From Chitinophaga sp. (GTDB lineage: Bacteria; Bacteroidota; Bacteroidia; Chitinophagales; Chitinophagaceae): a stretch of 64,000 bases of DNA. Below, in pieces: positions 42,901 to 52,200 of the stretch. The first letter of the stretch is position 1; every line of letters begins with the position of its first letter. The notes beneath the pieces are model-generated. The model made no database searches and had not been told where the DNA came from. It was given only the letters and a program-made list of their open reading frames with translations. The stretch lies in NCBI RefSeq assembly GCF_019236475.1, contig NZ_JAFAIX010000007.1, positions 1 through 64,000 on the forward strand, given 5' to 3'. A program made the translations under genes and the position numbers.

Positions 42901-45900
42901 ATAGACAGTTTGGTGATTGATGCCCGTGGTACCAACTATGGATACGGCGTACACATGTGGAAAGATGCAGACAGCAATACAATTAGTCGCTGTGTGATTA
43001 TCTCCGATTCTACCGCTACCAGCAGCAGCTATGCAGGTATCGTGATCAGCGGCGCTGACGCTAGTGCTACTACCAGCACCTATAATAGGTGTGATGGTAT
43101 CCGCTTGATCAATAATACCATCCGTGGTGGTTACTATGGTATCATTAACTATGCGGAAAGCGCTAACTATAGCAATAATATTACCATTGCTGGTAATACC
43201 GTGAAGGAGTTTTATTCCGATGGTATCCGTGTCTACTATAACCGCAATATCACCATCGACGGCAATGATCTTTCCAGGCCAGGCCGTACTAGTGCGTCTT
43301 CTACCAATGGCATCAGTGTGGAAAGTTCTCAAAAGGTAACTGTTAGCAACAACAGGATACATAACCTGTATGATGCCATGGGAACCAACACTTCTACTAC
43401 GTATGCACTCAGACTGTACTATTCAGATGGAGATGTAAACGCGCCTTCTAAAGTATTTAACAACGCGATTTATAATATCCGCGGTGGTACTACTTATGGT
43501 CTGTATAGTTATTACTCCAATTATGCGCAGTTCCTGCATAATACTGTTGTGTTGGACGATAATACAAATACTGCTAGCGTAACATCATACGGTTTCTATC
43601 ATAGTGGAACTGTTACAGATGTATCGCTGTATAATAACATCTTCAAAGTAAGTAGATCAGGCACTGGATCCAGGTATGGATTGTATATGTCTACCGCCAA
43701 TATGGTGAAATCTGACTACAACGATATCTTCGTGAAAAGCAGCGCTAATACTGCTTACACAGGGTATTCCACCACTACTTACGCTACTTTGGCCAACTGG
43801 CGCACTGGCGCAAAACTGGACAGCAATTCATTGGATATTGAGCCAGTGTTTGTGGATCAGTCTATCGGTAATCTCGAACCGGCTATCTCTCCACTAGATA
43901 ATACCGGTAAACCAGTCGGTATTGTGGATGATATCCGCAAAGCGGTTCGTAGTACTACTACGCCAGATATTGGCGCTTGGGAATTTACTATCCCAGATTG
44001 TGTGAAACCGCCAGTACCAGGTACTTCCCTGATCACGCCTAATACGCCGATGTGTATGGGCAACTTCGTGAAGCTGGACCTGACAGGTAATAGTAGGGGA
44101 GGACACCAGACCTACCAATGGCAACGTAGCCTTGATGGTACAAGCAATTGGGAAGTTGCTAGTGATCCACAGTTTACCGCTGCCTTCAGTACTGCATTAA
44201 CTGCTAAGAAATATTTCCGTTGTGTAATTGTATGCGGTGGTACTGATACAGCCTATTCTACTGTAGTAATGGCCAACCTGAATGATCCACTGTTGGCAGG
44301 AACTTATTCCATCGATCCTGCACAACCAGCAAGCACCCAAAACTTCCAGAGCTTCAGTGCTGCTGCCCTGAAATTGGAATGCGGTATCGCTGGTCCGGTT
44401 ACATTCGAAGCAGTAGCAGGTACTTACAACGAACAAGTAACCATGCATAATATCCCTGGTGCTTCCGCTACGAATCGCGTCACCTTTACCAGCAAAACTG
44501 GTAACCCTGCGGATGTTATCTTAACTACTGCCGGCACCTCTACACTCAACTACGTGTTGATGTTGGATTCTGTGAGCTATGTAACCTGGAAAAACATCAC
44601 GGTAAAACCTACCAGCACTACTTATGGTCGTGGTATCGTATTCGACCGCGGTCCAGGATACGACAGCATCACGAAAATGGTGATCGATATGCCTGCGGTG
44701 ACTACCACCAGTACTAACGTGGCAGGTATATACGCGAATGGGGTATATGGTAATGCCAATACCCTCAGTGGTAACACCATCAAAAATGGTTCTTCGGGTA
44801 TTTACTGGAATAACTCTTATTCTGTACTGGGCCAAAACCTGCGCATAGAAAAGAATATTATCAAAGGTTCCCGCGATAATGGTATCTACACTTACTACGT
44901 ACGTAACCAGGTGATTGCGGAAAATACCCTCGAATTAACGGCTCCTATGGGTACCACGGGTTATGGTATCTACTGTGGTTATGCGGATTCTGCCCTGGTG
45001 CTGTCCCGCAACCTGGTAAATGCTACCGGTGTTACAACAACGGTGAATGGTATCTACCTGTACTACCCAAGTATGCAGGGTAAGAAAGCCGCTGTCACTG
45101 CGAATAAAATCACCATGCGTGGAAACTATGGCGATGTAACGGGTATCTACCTCTATGCAGGTCGTGTATGCAGTGTCATCAACAACGTTATCAACGTGCA
45201 GACGCTGGGCGCCAACTCATATGGTATGAACAGCATTTATTCCAGCACCACCAATATTTTCAATAATACAATTCTCAATAGCTCCAGAAGCGCTACCAAT
45301 AACTATGCGGCTTACTTCTCCACTTCTTCCAGCGATGCAAATCTGAAGTTGAGAAATAACATCTTCGCACATGATAGCAGCGGAAGAGCTTTACTGGTGA
45401 CCAATCCGGATTATATCAACAGTGATTACAATACGCTGTATACAAACGGTACTGTACTGGTGCGTCAGACGGCCGCTCCGGCAACTGATTACCCAACGCT
45501 ACCTGCTTACCGCGCTGCCAAATCACAAGAGCAGAGCTCTATTGTCTATAAACCGGCCTTTATCAGCAATACAGATTTGCGTCCGGATATCAATAATCCG
45601 GCAGTATGGGCCATCCATGGCCGTGGCGTACAAGCAGTAGATAATCCGGTGGACATCAATGGAGATCCACGTCCGACGGTACTTACAGAAGGTGTACCGG
45701 ATATGGGGGCTTATGAGTTCTATCCAGCGGTTATTCCACCAGTACTCCCAGCAACACCGGCTACTCCAGCTCCAGGTATTACGCAAACCTGGATGTTTGG
45801 TACCGACACGGTTACCAAAATTACCTGGAAACCTGGTGTGTCTATACCTACAGACCTCACGGTGCGCAGGTATTCCGGCGTGAAACCACCTAATGTTCCG

Positions 45901-48900
45901 AAGGATTCTACTTACATGTATTTCTATGTTGATGTGGATGCTAATCCATCTAGCAATCAATATGGATTTGATATCAAGCAATTCTATGTAGACTCCTGGC
46001 TGGGCTTCGTTCATGGCGAGAAAAATATTCGCCTGGCTATGACGGATACCACTAAAGCCTGGAGTACAGATACCCTCAGTAAAGTAGATCCAGTGGCTAA
46101 TATCATCAGCGATACTAGTCTCCATTACCTGGATTACTTCACTGGTCTGGAAGCAGATGGTATCAATACCAAACAAATCATTGTCCCATCCGACAGCTCC
46201 AATAGGGGTACGAAATTCTGGGTGGCTTATGGTCACCACCAGTTCTTCACAGGTAGTAATACCCAGGAAATGGTACTGTACTTCAATGCGGAAGACTCCG
46301 CCAATGTACGTGTATACATCAACGGTACTTCATGGGAAAGAACCTACCGTGTGCCTGCAAATACAACCATCGTTTCCGACCTGATCCCGAAAATTGGCGC
46401 TAGTGATGCGCGTCTCATGGATGAAGGTATCTCCGACAGAGGTATCAGTATTGAAAGTGATGTGCCTATTGTGGCGTATGCGCATATCTACGGTAGCCTG
46501 TCTTCCGGCGCTACTATGCTATTGCCGGTAGGTACTTACGGGTACGACTATATGACGTTGCAGTCGAAACAGTATTATAGTTCCGACTGTTACTCTTGGC
46601 TCTATGTAATCGCCCATTATGATAATACCAAAGTAGAGATTACGCCTACTGTTCCGACTGTAGGGGGACGCCAGCCGAACGTGCCATTTACCGTTACTCT
46701 CCAAAAAGGTGAAGTGTACCAAGTGATGGGATCCATCATGTCTGGCTCACAAGGATATGACCTCTCGGGTAGCCATATCAGATCTGTGAAGAATGATAAA
46801 GATGAATGTTGGCCAGTGGCGGTGTTCTCCGGTAGCTCCCGTACTTCCCTGGATTGTGGCGGCGGACTGAGTGGCGGTGGTGATAATATGCTGCAGCAAA
46901 ACTTCCCGTCTCAGGCTTGGGGTAAGAAATACCTGACCTCACCATTTGCTACCTATAATTCGGCAACTGCCACCCTAACGGGTATTTTCCGCGTGCTGGT
47001 GAAAGATCCTGCCACCGTAGTGAAAGTAAATAATGTGCGGTTGACGAACCTGATTGGTAATGCTTATTATGAATTTGAGAGCAGGACGCCAGATGTGATT
47101 GAGTCAGATCAACCAGTGATGGTAGCACACTATATGCCATCCGCGTTTAACTGTACCAGTACCAACTACAATGATGGAGACCCTGAGATGATTTACCTCA
47201 GCCCAGTAGAGCAAGGTATCAAAAAGGTCGGTTTCTATCGTACCAATAAGGAAGTGATTGGGGTGAACTATCTCAATGTGATTATTCCTACCAATGGCCT
47301 CAGTTCCCTACAGATCGACGGTAGTAACACGTTCGACTATACGTATCCGCATCCCAATGCGCCAGGATACTCTATCGTAGTGAAACGTTGGGGATCAACG
47401 CCAGGCGCTTCCAAAGCAAGTAGTGATTCTGCCTTCACCGCCTTCGTTTATGGAGAGGGTAGCCAGGAAAGCTATGGATACAACGCCGGTACATTAGTGA
47501 AGAATCTGAATATCCTCAATTCTTACACGAACGTCAATAATCCAGATACGTCCGTGTCTTCCAACACTTACACTTGTGCTAAGACACCGTTCCGCTTCTC
47601 TATGCTGATTCAAGTGAAACCGGTAGAGATCAAATGGAAACTCAGCGAAGTGGCTAATCTCACTCCGCATGCAGATGTGGTACAAACGAATCCGGTTCCA
47701 AAAGATTCCATCACTGTAAACGGAAGGGTATACTACCGTTATGTACTGGATGCTGACTACATTTTCAGCGCACCAGGCACCTACTACATACCTATTCGTA
47801 TCACACATCCTGCCTTCGAAAGCTGTAACAGCACTTTTGAAAGCGTACTGACAGTGAAGGTAATTCCAGCGCCGGTAGTAACGATTACCACCACATACAA
47901 CAACTGTATCAATGACCTGGCAACGTTTGTCGGCAATGCCACTACCAGCAACGGTGTGGGCATCGCGAAATGGAAATGGGAATTCAGCGATACCACTACT
48001 TCCAGTGCGAAGGATACTACCCGATACTTCCGTTCTGCAGGAACTAAACAGGTGAAACTGAGCATCGTGGCGAAGGAGGGTTGTATTGGCGATACGACCA
48101 TAACAGTGGATGTATTTGATCCAACGCCAGTAGTGCTAGTACAGGATTCCATTATGACTTGCGAAGGCAACAGCGTTACCCTCCAAGTGAAAGATCCGAA
48201 ACCTAACGCCCAGTACAATTGGTATGATGCTACTAGCGGCGGTAATCTCCTACACTCCGGTAACGACTATACGATTAATCCTGTGACCCAGAATGTGAAC
48301 GTATACGTGGAAAGCTCCACACAAGGATGTGCCGGTAGTACCAGAACGAAAGGTGTAGTGAGAATGACGCCGAAACTGATCAAACCAGTACTGACAGTGG
48401 ATACAATGGGCGTGCATACGATGCGCTTCAAATGGGCCGCAGTGCCTTATGCTACAGGATACTTGGTGTCTGTTGATGGTGGTAACACCTGGATTACACC
48501 GTCCAGTGGCAGCGAGGGACTGATACATGAACTGAAAGGCTTGCAGCCAAGTACCGAATATGGCCTCCTCGTGAAAGCGTTAGGATGTGCTGAACAGGTG
48601 TCTGACCCTGCAACTGGCAAAACATTACCAGACGGCATTTATATCCCGAACACCTTCACACCAAATAACGATGGAAAGAACGATGTGCTGTTTGTATATG
48701 GATACATCATCCGCGATATACATATGTCCATCTTCAACCAATGGGGTGAAAAAGTATTCGAATCGCTGAGCCAACAACAAGGATGGGATGGAACCTATAA
48801 GGGTAAGGCGTTGCCTTCAGGCGTATACATCTACGTATGCCGCGTTACCCTGGTAGATGGCACTGTAACAGAAAAGAAAGGCGTGATAAACCTGGTTCGA

Positions 48901-48903
48901 TAA
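39985..48903 (+). CDS. Giant T9SS-exported adhesin with three beta-helix modules and an IgGFc-binding-like region
   Basis: This is a 2972-residue surface protein. It has a signal peptide (LLTSLLLLIAFRLSAQTD). An N-terminal jelly-roll-like region follows to about residue 210. Then come three repeats of an Ig-like domain plus a right-handed parallel beta-helix, with helix starts near 313, 877 and 1438 (GTYSINKTQPAS-type motif), each closing with PDIGAYEF or PDIGAWEF. Residues about 2073-2480 resemble the IgGFc-binding region (TKFWVAYGHHQFF, VAYAHIYGSLSSGATMLLP). PKD-like and fibronectin-like domains come next. A T9SS type B (CHU_C-like) sorting domain at about 2886-2972 (IPNTFTPNNDGKNDVLFVYG) ends the protein. 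It is exported through the T9SS; a binding or gliding role is inferred. Confidence 0.92.
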   Translation: MKKLTVTLLTSLLLLIAFRLSAQTDIRIGNDSTGNSSTGYPCPMQDYYEGSRAQYLIRASELQAAGMGPGMIGGVKFFVKNLNATGVVEGYAIKMGTTSVTTLDANSWLTTTYIGRIAADYQPVSGWNTFTFPTGFFWNGTDNIVLEVCNGQNPIPDGDWYTHNPEVPFTTGLSFNASHTYRVDNTSDVCGTTSTSNTGDMTTRPNITFIWTPAVACTGTPTAGTATVNTNTVCLNQKFNLSVTGGTVASGLKYQWQRSADNVSWTDILNDTTAMVTESQTTTSYYRCVVTCAATGLSGTSNGVQVTSPALVGGMYTINKNVATGGTNFASFNDAYNFLKCGINNAVVFDVVAGSGTYNEQLVINAVPGASATNTITFNGHGDTLAFACTSANKAIIKLDNASYFTFNGLVLKTVIGTGTTYGWGVHILNDADKNNITNCTFVLDTVNTASNYAGIVISTSTSSPTGTGDNSCDSINIIGNTFIGGYYGITVMGSSNIPNIGVTIRNNKITDFYQYGIYFSGASLLNIEDNIISRPIRRSVTTFYGVYGTSLNTRVKITRNRITNPFGGAPTSTSSFYGVYFSSVGAFSGLENEVSNNLIYNLTGNGSVYGIYNSSSDNNRYYHNTLSIDGASTTSTSYNHYGYYQSSKVDGVEFYNNLISLTRTGGGAKYGIYIGTATSTVLANNNNYYNPGTSGTNYVGYWGANAAKLSDWQTLSHQDASAYTTNPLFTDPANGDYTPTNASIDNKGMALPAVPIDILKAVRSTTTPDIGAYEFTPPPCTSPPTPGTAKVDVTPVCVNMKVSLSLSGNSIGLAQTYQWQSSTDIAGPYTNLGNPLTNPDTIITAATTLYYRVAVTCSGNTAYSVPVLLTVNPALAPGTYSINKTQPASSNNFVSFNAAKAAMACGIAGPVVFNVAPGTGPYNEQLILDSIPGTSVVNTITFNGNGNTIAFTGQTTDERATIKLRGTDFVTIDSLVIDARGTNYGYGVHMWKDADSNTISRCVIISDSTATSSSYAGIVISGADASATTSTYNRCDGIRLINNTIRGGYYGIINYAESANYSNNITIAGNTVKEFYSDGIRVYYNRNITIDGNDLSRPGRTSASSTNGISVESSQKVTVSNNRIHNLYDAMGTNTSTTYALRLYYSDGDVNAPSKVFNNAIYNIRGGTTYGLYSYYSNYAQFLHNTVVLDDNTNTASVTSYGFYHSGTVTDVSLYNNIFKVSRSGTGSRYGLYMSTANMVKSDYNDIFVKSSANTAYTGYSTTTYATLANWRTGAKLDSNSLDIEPVFVDQSIGNLEPAISPLDNTGKPVGIVDDIRKAVRSTTTPDIGAWEFTIPDCVKPPVPGTSLITPNTPMCMGNFVKLDLTGNSRGGHQTYQWQRSLDGTSNWEVASDPQFTAAFSTALTAKKYFRCVIVCGGTDTAYSTVVMANLNDPLLAGTYSIDPAQPASTQNFQSFSAAALKLECGIAGPVTFEAVAGTYNEQVTMHNIPGASATNRVTFTSKTGNPADVILTTAGTSTLNYVLMLDSVSYVTWKNITVKPTSTTYGRGIVFDRGPGYDSITKMVIDMPAVTTTSTNVAGIYANGVYGNANTLSGNTIKNGSSGIYWNNSYSVLGQNLRIEKNIIKGSRDNGIYTYYVRNQVIAENTLELTAPMGTTGYGIYCGYADSALVLSRNLVNATGVTTTVNGIYLYYPSMQGKKAAVTANKITMRGNYGDVTGIYLYAGRVCSVINNVINVQTLGANSYGMNSIYSSTTNIFNNTILNSSRSATNNYAAYFSTSSSDANLKLRNNIFAHDSSGRALLVTNPDYINSDYNTLYTNGTVLVRQTAAPATDYPTLPAYRAAKSQEQSSIVYKPAFISNTDLRPDINNPAVWAIHGRGVQAVDNPVDINGDPRPTVLTEGVPDMGAYEFYPAVIPPVLPATPATPAPGITQTWMFGTDTVTKITWKPGVSIPTDLTVRRYSGVKPPNVPKDSTYMYFYVDVDANPSSNQYGFDIKQFYVDSWLGFVHGEKNIRLAMTDTTKAWSTDTLSKVDPVANIISDTSLHYLDYFTGLEADGINTKQIIVPSDSSNRGTKFWVAYGHHQFFTGSNTQEMVLYFNAEDSANVRVYINGTSWERTYRVPANTTIVSDLIPKIGASDARLMDEGISDRGISIESDVPIVAYAHIYGSLSSGATMLLPVGTYGYDYMTLQSKQYYSSDCYSWLYVIAHYDNTKVEITPTVPTVGGRQPNVPFTVTLQKGEVYQVMGSIMSGSQGYDLSGSHIRSVKNDKDECWPVAVFSGSSRTSLDCGGGLSGGGDNMLQQNFPSQAWGKKYLTSPFATYNSATATLTGIFRVLVKDPATVVKVNNVRLTNLIGNAYYEFESRTPDVIESDQPVMVAHYMPSAFNCTSTNYNDGDPEMIYLSPVEQGIKKVGFYRTNKEVIGVNYLNVIIPTNGLSSLQIDGSNTFDYTYPHPNAPGYSIVVKRWGSTPGASKASSDSAFTAFVYGEGSQESYGYNAGTLVKNLNILNSYTNVNNPDTSVSSNTYTCAKTPFRFSMLIQVKPVEIKWKLSEVANLTPHADVVQTNPVPKDSITVNGRVYYRYVLDADYIFSAPGTYYIPIRITHPAFESCNSTFESVLTVKVIPAPVVTITTTYNNCINDLATFVGNATTSNGVGIAKWKWEFSDTTTSSAKDTTRYFRSAGTKQVKLSIVAKEGCIGDTTITVDVFDPTPVVLVQDSIMTCEGNSVTLQVKDPKPNAQYNWYDATSGGNLLHSGNDYTINPVTQNVNVYVESSTQGCAGSTRTKGVVRMTPKLIKPVLTVDTMGVHTMRFKWAAVPYATGYLVSVDGGNTWITPSSGSEGLIHELKGLQPSTEYGLLVKALGCAEQVSDPATGKTLPDGIYIPNTFTPNNDGKNDVLFVYGYIIRDIHMSIFNQWGEKVFESLSQQQGWDGTYKGKALPSGVYIYVCRVTLVDGTVTEKKGVINLVR

Positions 48904-48920
48904 CCGAAAAATAAACGGTA

Positions 48921-49262
48921 ATGAAGAAGATGTTCTTTATCACAATTGCTGGTGTATTGCTGCATGTGGCTTCGGCCCATGCAGCAGCACACAGTTGCCG
49001 CCAGGGGATAGACAGCGTCCTGGAAAGAAACAGGATCCTAAAAGTATATCCGGTCCCGTTAGGCGCCCAATGTACCATTGAAGGTATTCGGTCTATGAAG
49101 CAACTGGCCCTGTATTCCATAGCAGGACAGTTGATCAAAACCTGGCAGGGCGGTGGAAAACGCGTGCTACTGACAGCCGCAGACCTCTCCAGTGGTACCT
49201 ATTTGCTCCGCGTGTCTTTCGATGATGGCACCTGCGTGAGCAAATTAATTCTCAAGCAATAA
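48921..49262 (+). CDS. Mini-protein consisting of a signal peptide and a T9SS type A sorting domain
   Basis: This encodes only 113 residues. A signal peptide (FFITIAGVLLHVASAHAAAH) is followed within about 15 residues by a complete T9SS type A C-terminal sorting domain: LKVYPVPLGAQCTIEGIRSM, LALYSIAGQLIKTW, SSGTYLLRVSFDDGTCVSKL, ILKQ. There is practically no passenger domain. It lies in frame order between two large T9SS adhesins with 17- and 18-base gaps, so it is part of the operon. It may be a remnant of a larger protein or a small secreted regulator or decoy of the secretion machinery. Confidence 0.85.
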   Translation: MKKMFFITIAGVLLHVASAHAAAHSCRQGIDSVLERNRILKVYPVPLGAQCTIEGIRSMKQLALYSIAGQLIKTWQGGGKRVLLTAADLSSGTYLLRVSFDDGTCVSKLILKQ

Positions 49263-49280
49263 CCTGTCAACACTACTAAC

Positions 49281-52200
49281 ATGAAACAGATATACAACCT
49301 ATTCAACCATACAAGTATCTCCATCAGGAGGTACTGCCTGGTGTCAGCGATGTTAGTGTTGCAGTTCGTGGCCATTAAAAGCACAGCCCAGAACCGTTCC
49401 AACAAGGGAAAGGAATTCTGGGTTGGCTACGGACTTCACCAATTTATGGAACCCGGACAGCCCAATAGCCAGGAAATGGTACTATACCTCAGTGCAGAAA
49501 CAGCGGCTACTGTCACCGTATCTTATGGACCTACTTATTCCAAAACCTATAACATTCCTGCCAATACGGTGATCGCTACGGATCTGATCCAGAAGTCAGG
49601 AACCAATGATGCAAGGCTTTATTCTCCTCCTCCGGGGTTCGGAGGAACAGGAGGGGAAGGCGTCTTCACTAACAAAGCTATTCATATTGTCAGCAATGTG
49701 CCCATAGTGGCCTATGCGCATATCTATGGCTCCGCCTCTTCAGGAGCTACTATGCTCATGCCCACAGATACCTGGGGCTACTCTTATATCTCCTGCAATA
49801 GTCAACAATACTACGGCAATAACTGCTTCTCCTATATGTTTGTTATCGCCAAGGAAAATAATACGGTGATAGAAATCACACCGTCTGTACCTACCAGGAA
49901 TGGCCGGACTGTAGGAGTACCGTTTACGGCTACACTACAAAAAGGAGAAATCTACCAAGTGGTAGGAAAACTCGACCCGGATAATAACAGCAGCAAAGGA
50001 TTTGATTTGACGGGAACGACAGTGAAATCCATTGCCAATTCCAACGGCGAGTGTTATCCTGTTGCCGTATTCTCCGGTAGCAGCCGTACTTCCATTAACT
50101 GTGCTGGTTTGGGCGGTAGCGGTGATAATGCCCTCCAACAGATCTTTGGTTATGAAACCTGGGGTAAACGCTACCTCACGGCTCCCAATGCCATCGATAA
50201 TGACCCTACTGGAAAACAGAATAATATTTATCGTATAGTGGTGAAAGACCCTAATACGAAGGTGAAAGTCAATGGTAACCTCCTGACGGTCAAGGCAGGT
50301 CCTTCCTACTATGAATATCAAAGTAGAACAGGCGACTATATTGAGGCAGATAAACCCGTGCTGGTAGCGCAGTATATGACCTCCGCCGGCAACTGCACCA
50401 ATAATATGCAGTGGGGAGATCCAGAGCAAGTATACATCAGCCCCATTGAACAAGCGATCAAAAAGGTGGGCTTCTATCGGAATAATAAGGAGGATATTCG
50501 AGTGAACTACCTCACCTTGATTATCCCTACAGGCGGCCTTACCAGCCTGCGTATTGATGGCGCTAATACTTTCGACCATGTTTATGCTCATCCTAATCTG
50601 GCGGGCTATTCCATCGTGGTAAAAAGATGGGGAGCTATCGTAGGCCAGTCAACAGCCTCCAGTGATTCCGCATTTGTAGGTACCGTTTATGGAATGGGTC
50701 CTGTAGAAAGCTATGCCTATAACGCCGGTACGCTCGTTAACAACCTGAATGCCGTCGGATCTATCCATAACGAATACGATAATACAAAGACTACGAATGA
50801 TTATACCTGTACAAATACGCCGGTAGAACTCTCTATCCTGATGGCTTACCAGCCAACTAAAATGGTGTGGAAACTGAGTGAGCTAGCCGGTTTCATCACA
50901 CCTGCTACAGATGTGACGGTGATGAACCCTGTTAGCACGGGCACTATCATGGTAAAAGGAATTCCTTATTACAAGTATACCCTTCCTGGAACTTATCTAT
51001 TCAATACAAAAGGAGAATATGATATCCCTGTATTAACCACCCATCCTAGCATTGAGAACTGTAACAATACGGAAAGAGTAGGTTATACCATCAGTGTGAA
51101 GGATATGCCGGATAAAAAATTCTCCATGGATTATTCTGGCTGTACACTGGATACCATCTATCTGAGAGGGGATACCCTGAACGTGTTGAACAAGCAACAC
51201 CGCTGGTACTGGGAGTTTCCAGGAAATGTGAAAGATAGCGGCCAAACGGTGAAGAAAGTCTTGGCAACACTGGGTACTAATGCCGTGAAATTAACGGCTA
51301 TTAGTGGAGAAGGATGCGTGGCGGATACCACTTTCGGTATCGGTGTAGTGCCTAAACCTGTGGCCAGCTTCACCAGCGATGTGACGGCATTATGTGCGGG
51401 TGGTAAAGTAGTGTTTGCCGACAACTCTACCTTCGGCGGCACGAAACCCATAGGGCAATGGTATTATGATTTCGGAAATGGCAATGTCCTGAAAGATAGC
51501 ACTGGCACTCCTAGAACAGATAATTTCTCCACCGCAGGTACCACCGTTGTTAAACATGTTGTAAAGGTAAGTGAGGTTTGTATCAGCGATACGGTAAGTA
51601 TTTCAATAGCTGTCAATGCCAATCCTACTGCTGGTTTTAGCTTACCTGCTGGCTGTATTGCTGCAGATGGTATCGTACAATTTACAGGTACACCCACCGT
51701 AACGGATAACAGCACTTTCACTACGCATGCATGGGATTTTGGAGACCCCGCGGCTACACCAGCCAATCCAAATACCGCTGCGGTGCAGAGTCCTGCGCAT
51801 ACTTACGGCACCGCTGGTAACTACACGATCAAATATTCCGTGACTACCAATAAAGGCTGTACGAAAGATTCAGTACTAAAAACAGTCTTTAAGTTCAAAC
51901 CTAAATTGGCCTTCGCTGCTTTAACACCTGTATGTGAAAATGTAACAGGACCAGTGAAGGTAGACAAGGGCACTGTACTGAATGGCGTTGCTGGAACGGG
52001 CTACTATCGCGGCCCTGGAGTGGATGCTGCTGGTAATATGAACCCTGCTACTGCAGGTGCTGGTACGCATACGATCTGGTATGTATTTACCACCACCGAT
52101 GCTTGTGCAGACTCTATTTCCACTACCATCATAGTGCATCCAAAACCAGCAGTCGGATTCACTGTGGCAGATGTTTGTCTGGGTCAACCAGTAACCATCT

